The position numbers were made by a program, and so were the translations under genes. A stretch of 32,010 bases of DNA from Parvimonas sp. (GTDB lineage Bacteria; Bacillota; Clostridia; Tissierellales; Peptoniphilaceae). Where the stretch lies: assembly GCA_022770425.1 (NCBI GenBank), contig JALEHY010000006.1:1-32010 (forward strand), read 5' to 3'. The notes beneath the pieces are model-generated. The model made no database searches. It had not been told where the DNA came from and saw only the letters and a list, made by a program, of their open reading frames with translations. How positions within the stretch are numbered: position 1 is the stretch's first letter; every line of letters starts with the position of its first letter. Positions 7,563 to 14,551 of this stretch are shown here, in pieces.

Positions 7563-7919
7563 ATGGGAACAATTCCTAAAAATTTTAATGTTAAAATTAC
7601 TTTATTCAATGATGATTATGCTTTTGGAAACGGAGTTTTTAGATTGTTACTTTTAACTTTGGAGTATTCGTCGCTTAATAAAGCTTGTAAAGAAATGAGA
7701 ATGTCTTACTCAAAAGCGTATAAGATTATTCAAAGAGCTGAAAAAGATTTAGGATATAAACTTTTAATAGGAAAAACAGGTGGCACAGGCGGCGGCGGTT
7801 CAGAGCTTACTGCTGAGGCTATGGAACTTGTAAAATTTTTCAACAGATTAAAGGCAAATACAGAAAAATTTGTAAAGATGCAAATGGAAGAAGAAATTAA
7901 ATCGAAAAAAAGCATATAA
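7563..7919 (+). CDS. ModE N-terminal-type winged HTH regulator
   Basis: This 118-residue DNA-binding protein resembles the N-terminal domain of the molybdate regulator ModE. The winged helix-turn-helix runs from FGNGVFRLLLLTLEYSSLNKACKEMRMSYSKAYKIIQRAEKDLGYKLL in outline, with recognition helix SYSKAYKIIQRAE. The wing carries the characteristic glycine run GGTGGGGS before ELTAEAMELV. Full ModE is about 260 residues with molybdate-binding domains; these are absent, so this short form cannot sense molybdate in the same way. It is co-transcribed with the FNT channel gene, a context that suggests control of formate or molybdoenzyme functions (inference). GGAGAAAAATATG gives a good ribosome binding site. 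Confidence 0.82.
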   Translation: MGTIPKNFNVKITLFNDDYAFGNGVFRLLLLTLEYSSLNKACKEMRMSYSKAYKIIQRAEKDLGYKLLIGKTGGTGGGGSELTAEAMELVKFFNRLKANTEKFVKMQMEEEIKSKKSI

Positions 7920-7923
7920 AAAT

Positions 7924-7977
7924 ACAGAGAAATTAAGTTGGGTGTATCAATTTAATTCTCTGTTTTTTTTTTTTTTT
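7924..7977. terminator. Bidirectional terminator between the FNT operon and azlD
   Basis: ACAGAGAA...TTAA (7924-7936) pairs with TTAATTCTCTGT (7952-7963) with one bulged A, followed by about 15 T. On the minus strand the same hairpin is followed by ATTTTTATA, so it can also end the azlCD transcript. Confidence 0.85.
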
Positions 7978-7989
7978 GAAATTTGAAAT

Positions 7990-8295
7990 TTAAAATAAAT
8001 TCAAACAAATAAATGTTGACAAAATTGAAACAAATACCGTTACAATCATATTTTCGGTTATATATGCAGCTATTACTGAAGTAATTACCGCTAATATGGT
8101 AGGCAACATCATATATTTTTCCGCTGTCAGAATATATTTTGTAATTAAAATAGTCATAGACGTATAAGGTACTATGTGAAAGAAATTCATCAACTTTTTA
8201 TTAAAAGTTTTTCCTTTCAAAAAAAATAAAGGAAGCACTTTCGGTACTATTGTTACCGTAGCAGCTACTAATATGCTAATTATATAATAATCCAT
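7990..8295 (-). CDS. azlD: AzlD-type small subunit of branched-chain amino acid exporter
   Basis: This 101-residue hydrophobic protein with about four membrane segments matches AzlD in size, position and the N-terminal pattern ATVTIVPKVLPLFFLKG. AzlD works with AzlC to export branched-chain amino acids or their analogues across the membrane. AAGGAGG ahead of the start overlaps the azlC stop codon region, only 12 bases away, so translation is coupled. It is the last gene of the ybaB-recR-azlC-azlD unit. Confidence 0.85.
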   Translation of the reverse strand: MDYYIISILVAATVTIVPKVLPLFFLKGKTFNKKLMNFFHIVPYTSMTILITKYILTAEKYMMLPTILAVITSVIAAYITENMIVTVFVSILSTFICLNLF

Positions 8296-8307
8296 ACCTA
8301 AGCCTCC

Positions 8308-9009
8308 TTAATCTTCAATTTCGTCATCGTCAATCATAAAAATACCTACAATTGACGAAATTATTATTGAAATAACAATATCCCATCCCATTGGAAAGAT
8401 TTTTGAATAAGATATGGTTGCATAAATAAAAGCGGTTAAAATAACAACTTTTATTGTAGATTTATTCTTTTTTACATTTGGAACAAGAAGTGCAACAAAC
8501 AGTCCTAACAACCCAAGACCTAAACTCATCTCAATATCATTAGGAAGTAAGTCGCCTATAAAAAAACCTATAACGCTGAAAATTCCCCATATAAAATACG
8601 GAGGAATTTGCACACCGAGAGTAAACCTCGTATTTATATCGTCTTTATTAAAAGAAATTATTGAAAAACTCTCATCTGTCAAAAGCCAACCTATGATCGG
8701 AAACGCAAGATGATTTAACTTGTTTATAGTTGCGCCGACTGTTGCGGACATCAAAAATAGTCTTGAGTTTAACAAAAAAACCGAAATGGCTATCCCCATT
8801 ATAGGAACAAAAGAAAGCATAAAATCTATTAACATAAACTGTGCAGCACCCGAATACAATACAAATGAAGAAAGAATTACATGAATTAATTTCAATCCTT
8901 TAGTTCTGCATAATATTCCGAATGTTAAAGCAACCGGTATATATCCTATTAAAATAGGAATAGATTTTCTTGCTCCAAGTGTGTAACCCAGTTTTAACTT
9001 TTCTTTCAT
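8308..9009 (-). CDS. azlC: AzlC-type large subunit of branched-chain amino acid exporter
   Basis: This 233-residue integral membrane protein of the AzlC family is the large partner of AzlD. The family signature is at the N-terminus (IPILIGYIPVALTFGILCRTKGL) and in SSFVLYSGAAQFMLI, followed by WLLTDESFSII and further membrane helices. The C-terminus is acidic (MIDDDEIED). The start follows CGGAGAAAAT. The gene lies 33 bases after recR with no terminator, so it probably shares the ybaB-recR transcript, an association I read as chance operon layout rather than function. No AzlB-like regulator is adjacent. Confidence 0.88.
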   Translation of the reverse strand: MKEKLKLGYTLGARKSIPILIGYIPVALTFGILCRTKGLKLIHVILSSFVLYSGAAQFMLIDFMLSFVPIMGIAISVFLLNSRLFLMSATVGATINKLNHLAFPIIGWLLTDESFSIISFNKDDINTRFTLGVQIPPYFIWGIFSVIGFFIGDLLPNDIEMSLGLGLLGLFVALLVPNVKKNKSTIKVVILTAFIYATISYSKIFPMGWDIVISIIISSIVGIFMIDDDEIED

Positions 9010-9042
9010 ATTTTCTCCGTAAATAATTAAGTAGAATAAATT

Positions 9043-9651
9043 TTAATATTCTATTTCTTTTCTATCCTCTAAAGCTCTTAAAAAAGTCAACTCGTCATAG
9101 CAGTCAACACTTCTGCCGACAGGAATTCCATTTGCTATCTTGGAAATTTTTAAGTCTTTAAATTTCTTTAGTAAGTCCACGATGTAAAGTTCGGTCAACT
9201 CTCCGTCAATAGTTTGACTTATTGCAAAAACAACTTCCTGTACATTATCCTTTTCGATTCGTTCAATCAAACTTTTTACATTCAAATCATCAAGCGTAAT
9301 TCCATCACGAGGAACCACAAGACCGTTTAAAACATGATACATACCTGTATAAACTTTAGTTTTTTCAAGACTCATAACGCCTTGAATATCTTCTACAACA
9401 GTTATTAACTTATGATTTCTCTTTTCATCTGAACAAATCGAACAGGTATCACTTTCTGTTAAATTTCCGCAAACTTTACAATGGTGAACATTTTTTTTCA
9501 TATTCAAAATGCTGTTTGCAAATTCAATTACAAAATCGTCATCCATTTCTAAAATTTTTAAAGCCATTTTGGTTGCTGACTTTCTTCCTATAGTAGGAAG
9601 TTTTGACAAACAATAAATAACCTCATCAACAGACTTTGTATAGCCTTTCAT
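9043..9651 (-). CDS. recR: Recombination mediator RecR
   Basis: RecR works with RecO and RecF to load RecA onto single-stranded gaps. The 202-residue protein has full family length. It shows the helix-hairpin-helix start LPTIGRKSATKMAL (about residues 17-30), a C4 zinc finger CKVCGNLTESDTCSIC (about 58-73), and a Toprim domain with VVEDIQGVMSLEKT and GMYHVLNG. The C-terminal NGIPVGRSVDCYDELTFLRAL corresponds to the conserved A.G.P.G.dleY.D..TL.rAl ending. It follows ybaB by one base, the normal pairing. The third usual partner, dnaX, is not upstream here. Confidence 0.95.
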   Translation of the reverse strand: MKGYTKSVDEVIYCLSKLPTIGRKSATKMALKILEMDDDFVIEFANSILNMKKNVHHCKVCGNLTESDTCSICSDEKRNHKLITVVEDIQGVMSLEKTKVYTGMYHVLNGLVVPRDGITLDDLNVKSLIERIEKDNVQEVVFAISQTIDGELTELYIVDLLKKFKDLKISKIANGIPVGRSVDCYDELTFLRALEDRKEIEY

Positions 9652-9652
9652 A

Positions 9653-9994
9653 TTATAATCCCGGAATGTTTATTCCACCGGTTATTTTGCCGATTTCGTT
9701 GTCGTGTTTTTCTTGAGCTTTTCTGTTTGCTTCATTAACAGCAGAAATAATCAAATCTTGTAACATCTCAACATCATCAGGGTCAACAACTTCTTTTGCA
9801 ATTTTTATATTTAAAACTTCTTTTTTACCGTTTACAGTAACCTCAACAGCTCCACCTCCGGAAGTTGCGGAAACTTCTTCTTCATCTAATAATTTTTGAG
9901 TATTTTCCAACTCTTTTTGCATCTTTTGCATTTGTTTCATCATATTTCCCATATTCATACCACCGCCGAATTTCGGGAATCCGCCTTTAGCCAT
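9653..9994 (-). CDS. ybaB: YbaB/EbfC nucleoid-associated protein
   Basis: This 113-residue DNA-binding protein of the YbaB/EbfC family binds DNA as a dimer and helps organise the nucleoid. The N-terminus is Gly/Met-rich (FGGGMNMGNMMKQMQKMQKEL). The family core follows: a helix with LEEEEVSATSG-like spacing (LLDEEEVSATSGGGAVEVTVNGKKEV), then DPDDVEMLQDLIISAVNEA and the Gly-rich tail ITGGINIPGL. AAGGAGG precedes the ATG. It is first in its transcript with its own promoter and overlaps tightly with recR downstream. Confidence 0.93.
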   Translation of the reverse strand: MAKGGFPKFGGGMNMGNMMKQMQKMQKELENTQKLLDEEEVSATSGGGAVEVTVNGKKEVLNIKIAKEVVDPDDVEMLQDLIISAVNEANRKAQEKHDNEIGKITGGINIPGL

Positions 9995-10029
9995 AAAAAC
10001 CTCCTTAAATGTGTTTATTTAGTGATTAT

Positions 10030-10058
10030 ATAATATCATTTTTTGACGAAAAAATCAA
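10030..10058 (-). promoter_or_regulatory. Promoter of the ybaB-recR-azlCD operon
   Basis: On the minus strand TTGATT (10058-10053), a 17-base spacer and TATTAT (10035-10030) lie about 36 bases ahead of the ybaB ATG. This shows that ybaB-recR is transcribed without dnaX here. Confidence 0.7.
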
Positions 10059-10817
10059 TAATTTGCAGTAGTGGGTTAATGCAAATAACAAAATTTTACA
10101 AAATGTAAAGCATTATAACAACATTGAAAAGTTCATCACAGTAAAATTATAATAAAATAAAAAAAACGGATAAATTTTGAAAAAATTGTTAGAGATAAAA
10201 TTCTGAATTTATATTGACTAAAAGCACTAAATTTTCCTGATTTTTTAAAAAATATGATTTTTAAGATAATTTTAGATGTTTAAATGTTTTTTTACAAATT
10301 ATTTTTAAAGTTTTTAATAAGATTTTTAAATGTTATTATTATACAGATTTATTTTCAGTAAAAGTACATAAAAAATTTTTTTAAAAAATTTTTAAATTAT
10401 AAATGTTGTAATTTAAACATTAAATACTTGTTTAAATTTTAAACAATAAAAAAATTTTGAATTATTTATAAAACGAAATATATATTTTGAATTTTTATAC
10501 AATAAATTAAATTTTTGTAAACAAACAATTTTATAACCTTTTTTTCAAAATATACCCGCAAAAAAAGTTATAAATTTTGAAACTTAGTTTTAAAGTTAAA
10601 ACAATTTTTTTATAAAAATATTTGAAAGTCTTGAAAATAGATGAGTTTATAATTTTGAAACATAAAATGTCAAATACTGGTTTTAAATAATTTAATAACG
10701 ATTTTTATTAAAAAGTAAAATTTAAGTAAATTGTTCAAAATGTAAATTTATAGAATGAAAATTATAAAAAAATATTATTATAAATTTTATTTCAATTTTA
10801 TGATTGTTTATAAAATG
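10059..10817. other. Extremely AT-rich intergenic region without genes
   Basis: This stretch of about 760 bases is almost entirely A and T runs. No frame has both a ribosome binding site and plausible length. The one notable structure is a long inverted repeat at 10531-10573: TTATAACCTTTTTTT against AAAAAAAGTTATAA with one bulged C, enclosing a loop that holds the rare GC patch ACCCGC. The region ends in the consensus promoter of the surface protein gene. It could be a curved or UP-element-rich upstream region, or decayed DNA; no gene remnant is recognisable by eye. Confidence 0.6.
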
Positions 10818-10846
10818 TTGACATTTAGTGGTTTATTGGGTATAAT
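10818..10846 (+). promoter_or_regulatory. Full-consensus promoter of the surface protein gene
   Basis: TTGACA (10818-10823), a 17-base spacer and TATAAT (10841-10846) match the consensus perfectly. The predicted start near 10853 leaves a leader of about 23 bases ahead of the ATG, with AGGAGG at 10865-10870. Confidence 0.88.
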
Positions 10847-10875
10847 GTAAAACACTTTGAATATAGGAGGAAGTT

Positions 10876-12426
10876 ATGAATAATAAAAAAATTAATAAAA
10901 AGATTTGTTTGTTGGCTTTTTTGTTATCCGTAGGAGCAATAACAGGAACGATGGTCAATAGAACAAGTGTGGTTTCGGCACAAGAACTTAAAATTGACGG
11001 GGAAAAAAATAACATAAGTTCACCGGATTTTACTATAAAGCAAGATGTGGATAAGAAGCAGTCCAATAACAACACAAACGAAGTTTTCATATATCCGAAA
11101 ATTGAGGGAAATATTCGTAAATTACCCGATGGAGAGGGTGAGATAAAAATACTTCCTAAAAAAACTGAAGATAAAAAAGAAAAATTGGAAGATACACCTA
11201 AGTTACCCGATGAAAAAGGATACGGCGATGGTATAAGACCGAAAAAAGATAGCGAAAAATCAAAAGAAAAAGTTAAAGAAGAAACAAAAAAAGAAAAACT
11301 GGATAAGTTAAGACAAGACCTTAAAAATAAATTTAAGGATTTAGTTGATAAAATAAAAGAAAAAGCTAAAGGTATTAACGGAACAGAGAATATTTTACAA
11401 AATTTAGATCAAGAAGTGAATAATTTAAATAAGAATCTTGATGCAGACAATACTGAAGATAGATTAAGGCAAGATTTTAAAACTTCAAAAGAAAATGTTG
11501 AAAATTATGAACAAAATATTGAGGATTTAAAAAAACATAACGAACAAATGAATCAACCGAAAATTCTTAAAACAGAAGAGGATAAAGATATTTTTCCACA
11601 AGGATATCCAAAGGGAAGAGAAGAGTTAATTGATAAAGTTAGAAATGCTAAGACAAAAGATGATTTAACAAATCTTTTAAAAAAGCCTATAGCAGGAAAG
11701 TTGGATGATACTGATATCAGTGAACTTGAAAAAATCTTCAAAAAGGATTATGAAGATAATGAATTATCTTCAAAAAAAGACAGAATCGTAGATATTTTAT
11801 CCAAAGAAAGAGGAGATAAAACTTGGAACGGAGTTGAAGAAACTCCAAAACTTCCTGATGAAAAAGGACAAGGGGATGATTTGCTTCCTAAAATGGAAAT
11901 TCCTAAGCAAAAAATGCCTAAAGAAAATGATAATAAAAAAGTAGGCGAAGATAAATCTGCAAACAAAAACGATAAGGTTGAAGAAAATAAAAATCCTAAT
12001 TCGGATAAAAAATCAGAAGAAAATAAAATGTCTGAAAAGAAAGAAGAACCAAAGGTTGAAGAAAATAAAAATCCTAAACCGGACAAAAAATCAGAAGAAA
12101 ATAAAATGCCTGAAAAGAAAGAAGAACCAAAGGTTGATAAAACTGTAAAAAAAGATGAGAAAAAGGTAAAAGAAGATAAAATCACAAAAAAAGACGATAA
12201 AAAAGTAATTGATAATAAAACATCTGAAAAACAAGGTAAGAAAAGTAAGGAAAATAATACTTCCGATAAAATGAACGAAACAAAATCTTCAAAAGAAATG
12301 AAAAAAGCTGAAACAAAAAAAGCGGAAAAAGAGATGAAATTACCAAAAACTCAAGTTGCACCAACAAGTGTTTGGGGTGTGGTTTTAGGTTTTTTAGGAG
12401 CGTTTTTTTCAAGAAAAAATAAATAG
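10876..12426 (+). CDS. LPXTG-type Lys/Glu-rich cell-wall surface protein
   Basis: This 516-residue protein is exported and sortase-anchored. It begins with a signal peptide (residues 1 to about 36: basic start, hydrophobic core CLLAFLLSVGAITGTMV, VVSAQ end). The C-terminus has LPKTQ (489-493), a hydrophobic stretch WGVVLGFLGAFF and the tail SRKNK. The mature part is highly charged. A short motif KLPDxxGxGDxxxPK recurs near residues 82, 110 and 326, one copy degenerate. A central coiled coil (about 130-225) is followed by a possibly folded helical segment (YPKGREELIDKVRNAKTKDD onward). The Pro/Lys/Glu-rich stalk holds two 26-residue tandem repeats. It is likely a wall-spanning binder; I recognise no ligand-binding domain. 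It is transcribed alone from a very strong promoter. Confidence 0.85.
   Translation: MNNKKINKKICLLAFLLSVGAITGTMVNRTSVVSAQELKIDGEKNNISSPDFTIKQDVDKKQSNNNTNEVFIYPKIEGNIRKLPDGEGEIKILPKKTEDKKEKLEDTPKLPDEKGYGDGIRPKKDSEKSKEKVKEETKKEKLDKLRQDLKNKFKDLVDKIKEKAKGINGTENILQNLDQEVNNLNKNLDADNTEDRLRQDFKTSKENVENYEQNIEDLKKHNEQMNQPKILKTEEDKDIFPQGYPKGREELIDKVRNAKTKDDLTNLLKKPIAGKLDDTDISELEKIFKKDYEDNELSSKKDRIVDILSKERGDKTWNGVEETPKLPDEKGQGDDLLPKMEIPKQKMPKENDNKKVGEDKSANKNDKVEENKNPNSDKKSEENKMSEKKEEPKVEENKNPKPDKKSEENKMPEKKEEPKVDKTVKKDEKKVKEDKITKKDDKKVIDNKTSEKQGKKSKENNTSDKMNETKSSKEMKKAETKKAEKEMKLPKTQVAPTSVWGVVLGFLGAFFSRKNK
11977..12132 (+). repeat. Two tandem 78-base repeats in the surface protein stalk
   Basis: Units 11977-12054 and 12055-12132 are near-identical at DNA level and differ by only a few bases. 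Each encodes 26 residues beginning VEENKNP and ending KKEEPK. The low divergence indicates a recent duplication, so copy number probably varies between strains. Confidence 0.9.
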
Positions 12427-12435
12427 ATTTTAAGT

Positions 12436-12486
12436 AAAAAGGGCGTAAATAATCTATAAAATTAAATTATAAATACGCTCTTTTTT
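12436..12486 (+). terminator. Terminator of the surface protein gene
   Basis: AAAAAGGGCGTA pairs with TACGCTCTTTTTT (GGGCGTA 12441-12447 with TACGCTC 12474-12480, one G-U), followed by a T run. The loop is long and AT-rich. Confidence 0.75.
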
Positions 12487-12525
12487 ATTTAAGATATGTT
12501 TTATAATTTCATTATCAAATATTTG

Positions 12526-12554
12526 TTGACTTTATGTATTAATAGTATTATAAT
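12526..12554 (+). promoter_or_regulatory. Promoter of the ABC exporter operon
   Basis: TTGACT (12526-12531), a 17-base spacer and TATAAT (12549-12554). The predicted start near 12561 lies inside the right arm of an inverted repeat, leaving a leader of about 78 bases. Confidence 0.8.
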
Positions 12555-12565
12555 GTATAATACAT
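12534..12565. promoter_or_regulatory. Inverted repeat across the ABC exporter -10 (candidate operator)
   Basis: ATGTATTA (12534-12541) and TAATACAT (12558-12565) are perfect 8-bp arms, 24 bases centre to centre, flanking the -10 box. The placement suits a repressor that blocks the polymerase. BcrAB-type exporters are often controlled by GntR/YtrA or TetR regulators, but no regulator gene is adjacent. Confidence 0.45.
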
Positions 12566-12638
12566 AAGGCGTTAAAATAAGTCTTATTATACCATTTAAA
12601 TAAAATTTGTGTTATAATTTCCAATGAGGAGGGATACT

Positions 12639-13553
12639 ATGGAAAATATTGTAAAAATAACAAATTTGACTAAAAATTTCGGTCACAAAAAAGCTGTAGA
12701 CAGTGTTGATATGAATATCTTAAAAGGAGATATTTACGGTTTTATCGGCAGAAACGGTGCGGGAAAAACAACTTTAATCAGAATTTTGTTGGGACTTTGC
12801 GAGAAAGATAACGGGAATATAAAATTATTTGGAAGCGAAGATCTGTTAAAAGGAAGAGATAAAATCGGATGTATAATTGAAAATCCGGGATTTTTTCCGA
12901 AAATGACTGCAAAAAATAATATCTTGGCACAGTCAAAAGTTATGGGTGTTGAAATGTCAGATCAGGAAGTTAATGATCTTCTTAGTTTGGTTGGACTTGA
13001 TCCTAATATGAAAAAGAAAACTAAGGATTTTTCATTGGGAATGAAGCAAAGATTGGCGATAGCATTATCTCTTGTTGGAAATCCGGAGTTTTTAGTTTTG
13101 GATGAACCTACAAACGGACTTGATCCTGAAGGGATAAGAGATGTCAGAAACTTAATTTTGAAATTAAATAGAGAAAAAGGTCTTACTGTTTTAGTTTCAA
13201 GTCATATTTTGAGTGAGTTACATAAATTTGCAACAAGATATGGAATAATTGATAACGGAAAATTGATTAAAGAGCTTACTTCAGAAGAATTGGAAAGTCA
13301 AACATCCGGAGGTTTTGAAATAATATGTAAAATTGAAGATGTTGAAAATATAAAAACTATTTTTGAAGAAAAAAATGTAAAATATAACTTTGATGCATCT
13401 AAAAACAGATTTTTAATTTTTGATTTAGACGATTATGATTCATTATTAAAAGAATTGACACTTCAAGGAATAATACCGATTTCGTATCATACAATTAATG
13501 CTGATCTGGAAGATTACTTCTTGAAATTGATAGGAGGGTTGAGAAATGAATAG
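12639..13553 (+). CDS. ABC transporter ATPase, BcrA/lantibiotic-immunity type
   Basis: This 304-residue ATPase would power the permease encoded next. It has Walker A GRNGAGKTT (about residues 37-45), Q-loop region IIENPGFFPKMTA, an ABC signature of the BcrA type (FSLGMKQRLAIALSL), Walker B FLVLDEPTNGLDPEG with catalytic Glu, and an H-loop histidine in VSSHILSEL. The C-terminal extension of about 80 residues resembles that of bacitracin and lantibiotic exporters. The ATG at 12639 is placed after GAGGAGGGA; an ATG at 12624 lies within that ribosome binding site. It overlaps the permease gene by 8 bases. The substrate could be a peptide antibiotic; this is family-level inference. Confidence 0.88.
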   Translation: MENIVKITNLTKNFGHKKAVDSVDMNILKGDIYGFIGRNGAGKTTLIRILLGLCEKDNGNIKLFGSEDLLKGRDKIGCIIENPGFFPKMTAKNNILAQSKVMGVEMSDQEVNDLLSLVGLDPNMKKKTKDFSLGMKQRLAIALSLVGNPEFLVLDEPTNGLDPEGIRDVRNLILKLNREKGLTVLVSSHILSELHKFATRYGIIDNGKLIKELTSEELESQTSGGFEIICKIEDVENIKTIFEEKNVKYNFDASKNRFLIFDLDDYDSLLKELTLQGIIPISYHTINADLEDYFLKLIGGLRNE

Positions 13554-14322
13554 AATTTTAAAATATGACGCTTTTAAAATTAAAAAGTCAAAATACTGGT
13601 GGATTTGTATGTTAATATCAGCTTGTTTGGTAACTTTGGCAGTTGTTTTGGTTGCTAATGTCAATAGTGTTGATCCTACAGCGACAAGTCGTGGTTTATC
13701 AAGTTATAAACGTATAATTTTCGGAGCAAATATTGTTTTGTTTCTTATAATTTTGAGTATATTTATAGCGGAGGATTTCAAAAACGGGACAATTAAAAAT
13801 ATTGCGTCTAAAGGAATATCCAGAAAAAATATAGCTATATCAAAAATTATTGGGGTTTTAATTTTTGCAACAATATTTGTTTTTGTAAATGTCATTTCAG
13901 GAATAGTTTCTGCAATTTTGATTGACAGTAAATTTGTTCTTTCATCTTCAGATATGACAAATTTATTAAAATACACTGCATTAAATCTATTACAAGTTTA
14001 TACTTATAGTTGTATTTTTACTTTTGTTGCGTTTTTGGTGAAAAGTGCGGGAAGTTCAATAGCTATCGGATTCGGTTTGCAATCTGTAATACCGTTGATA
14101 TTTAATTTGATAGACGCATTTGTAATAAAATCAGAAAGTATGAATATATCAAATATATTGCCATCATTTTTAGTACAGTTAATGTCACAAAACACAAATA
14201 ATTTAGCACAAATTACAACAAAAAGCGGAAGTTTAACAATATATGTTGTTGCAATGTTGATTGAAATGATAGTGTTTGGAGTGCTTAGTATATTTATTTT
14301 TACTAAAAGAGATATAAAGTAG
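13546..14322 (+). CDS. ABC-2-type permease partner
   Basis: This 258-residue membrane protein has about six hydrophobic segments: ICMLISACLVTLAVVLVANV, IVLFLIILSIFIAEDF, the IIGVLIFATIFVFVNVISGI region, YTYSCIFTFVAFLVKSAGSS, SIAIGFGLQSVIPLIFNLID and the last about 20 residues before FTKRDIK. The short KNGTIKNIASKGISRKNIAISK loop between segments 2 and 3 is typical of ABC-2 permeases of the bacitracin/lantibiotic group. GGAGGG inside the ATPase gene end serves its start, and the 8-base overlap implies coupled, roughly equal synthesis. It is the final gene of the two-gene exporter. Confidence 0.82.
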   Translation: MNRILKYDAFKIKKSKYWWICMLISACLVTLAVVLVANVNSVDPTATSRGLSSYKRIIFGANIVLFLIILSIFIAEDFKNGTIKNIASKGISRKNIAISKIIGVLIFATIFVFVNVISGIVSAILIDSKFVLSSSDMTNLLKYTALNLLQVYTYSCIFTFVAFLVKSAGSSIAIGFGLQSVIPLIFNLIDAFVIKSESMNISNILPSFLVQLMSQNTNNLAQITTKSGSLTIYVVAMLIEMIVFGVLSIFIFTKRDIK

Positions 14323-14392
14323 ATTATATTTATTATAAAAATAAAATCTATGATAAATTGTTATAAAATTTTAAAGATATTATCTTAAAACA

Positions 14393-14440
14393 AAAAAGGA
14401 TTAACTTTTGTAAAAAGCAAAAGTTAATCCTTTTTATTTT
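14393..14440. terminator. Strong 18-bp hairpin terminator
   Basis: Arms 14393-14410 and 14418-14435 pair perfectly over 18 bp (GGATTAACTTTTG with CAAAAGTTAATCC plus five A-T pairs) around TAAAAAG, followed by TTTTTATTTTTTT. It closes the exporter operon and shields the next gene. Confidence 0.9.
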
Positions 14441-14476
14441 TTTCAATAAAAATTAAAAACACGAAATAAAATAATA

Positions 14477-14505
14477 TTGACTTTTTTTATCAAATACTGT
14501 ATTAT
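14477..14505 (+). promoter_or_regulatory. Promoter of the LRR surface protein gene
   Basis: TTGACT (14477-14482), a 17-base spacer and TATTAT (14500-14505) predict a start near 14512, about 40 bases ahead of the ATG. Confidence 0.75.
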
Positions 14506-14551
14506 TTACTGGTAATTAATAGTACATATCATTATTGTGTTAGGGGGATTT

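Noticed and set aside
11612..11790. Albumin-binding GA module in the Lys/Glu-rich surface protein
   Set aside because: The helical segment with AKTKDDLTNLL superficially recalls GA domains of anaerobic cocci, but the conserved GA core residues and three-helix spacing are not convincing.
11977..12132. CRISPR or mobile repeat
   Set aside because: The 78-base units are in-frame coding repeats of a surface protein stalk.
11748..12185. Antisense 145-codon open frame rich in Ser and Phe
   Set aside because: It is the reverse reading of the Lys/Glu-rich stalk codons of the surface protein gene, with no ribosome binding site. Similar antisense frames (e.g. 14506-14862, 16312-16800) are explained in the same way.
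12613..12618. Second promoter (TGTTATAAT) close to the ABC ATPase gene
   Set aside because: Its start point would fall on the ribosome binding site, leaving no room for initiation, and it has no -35. The promoter at 12526-12554 is far better.
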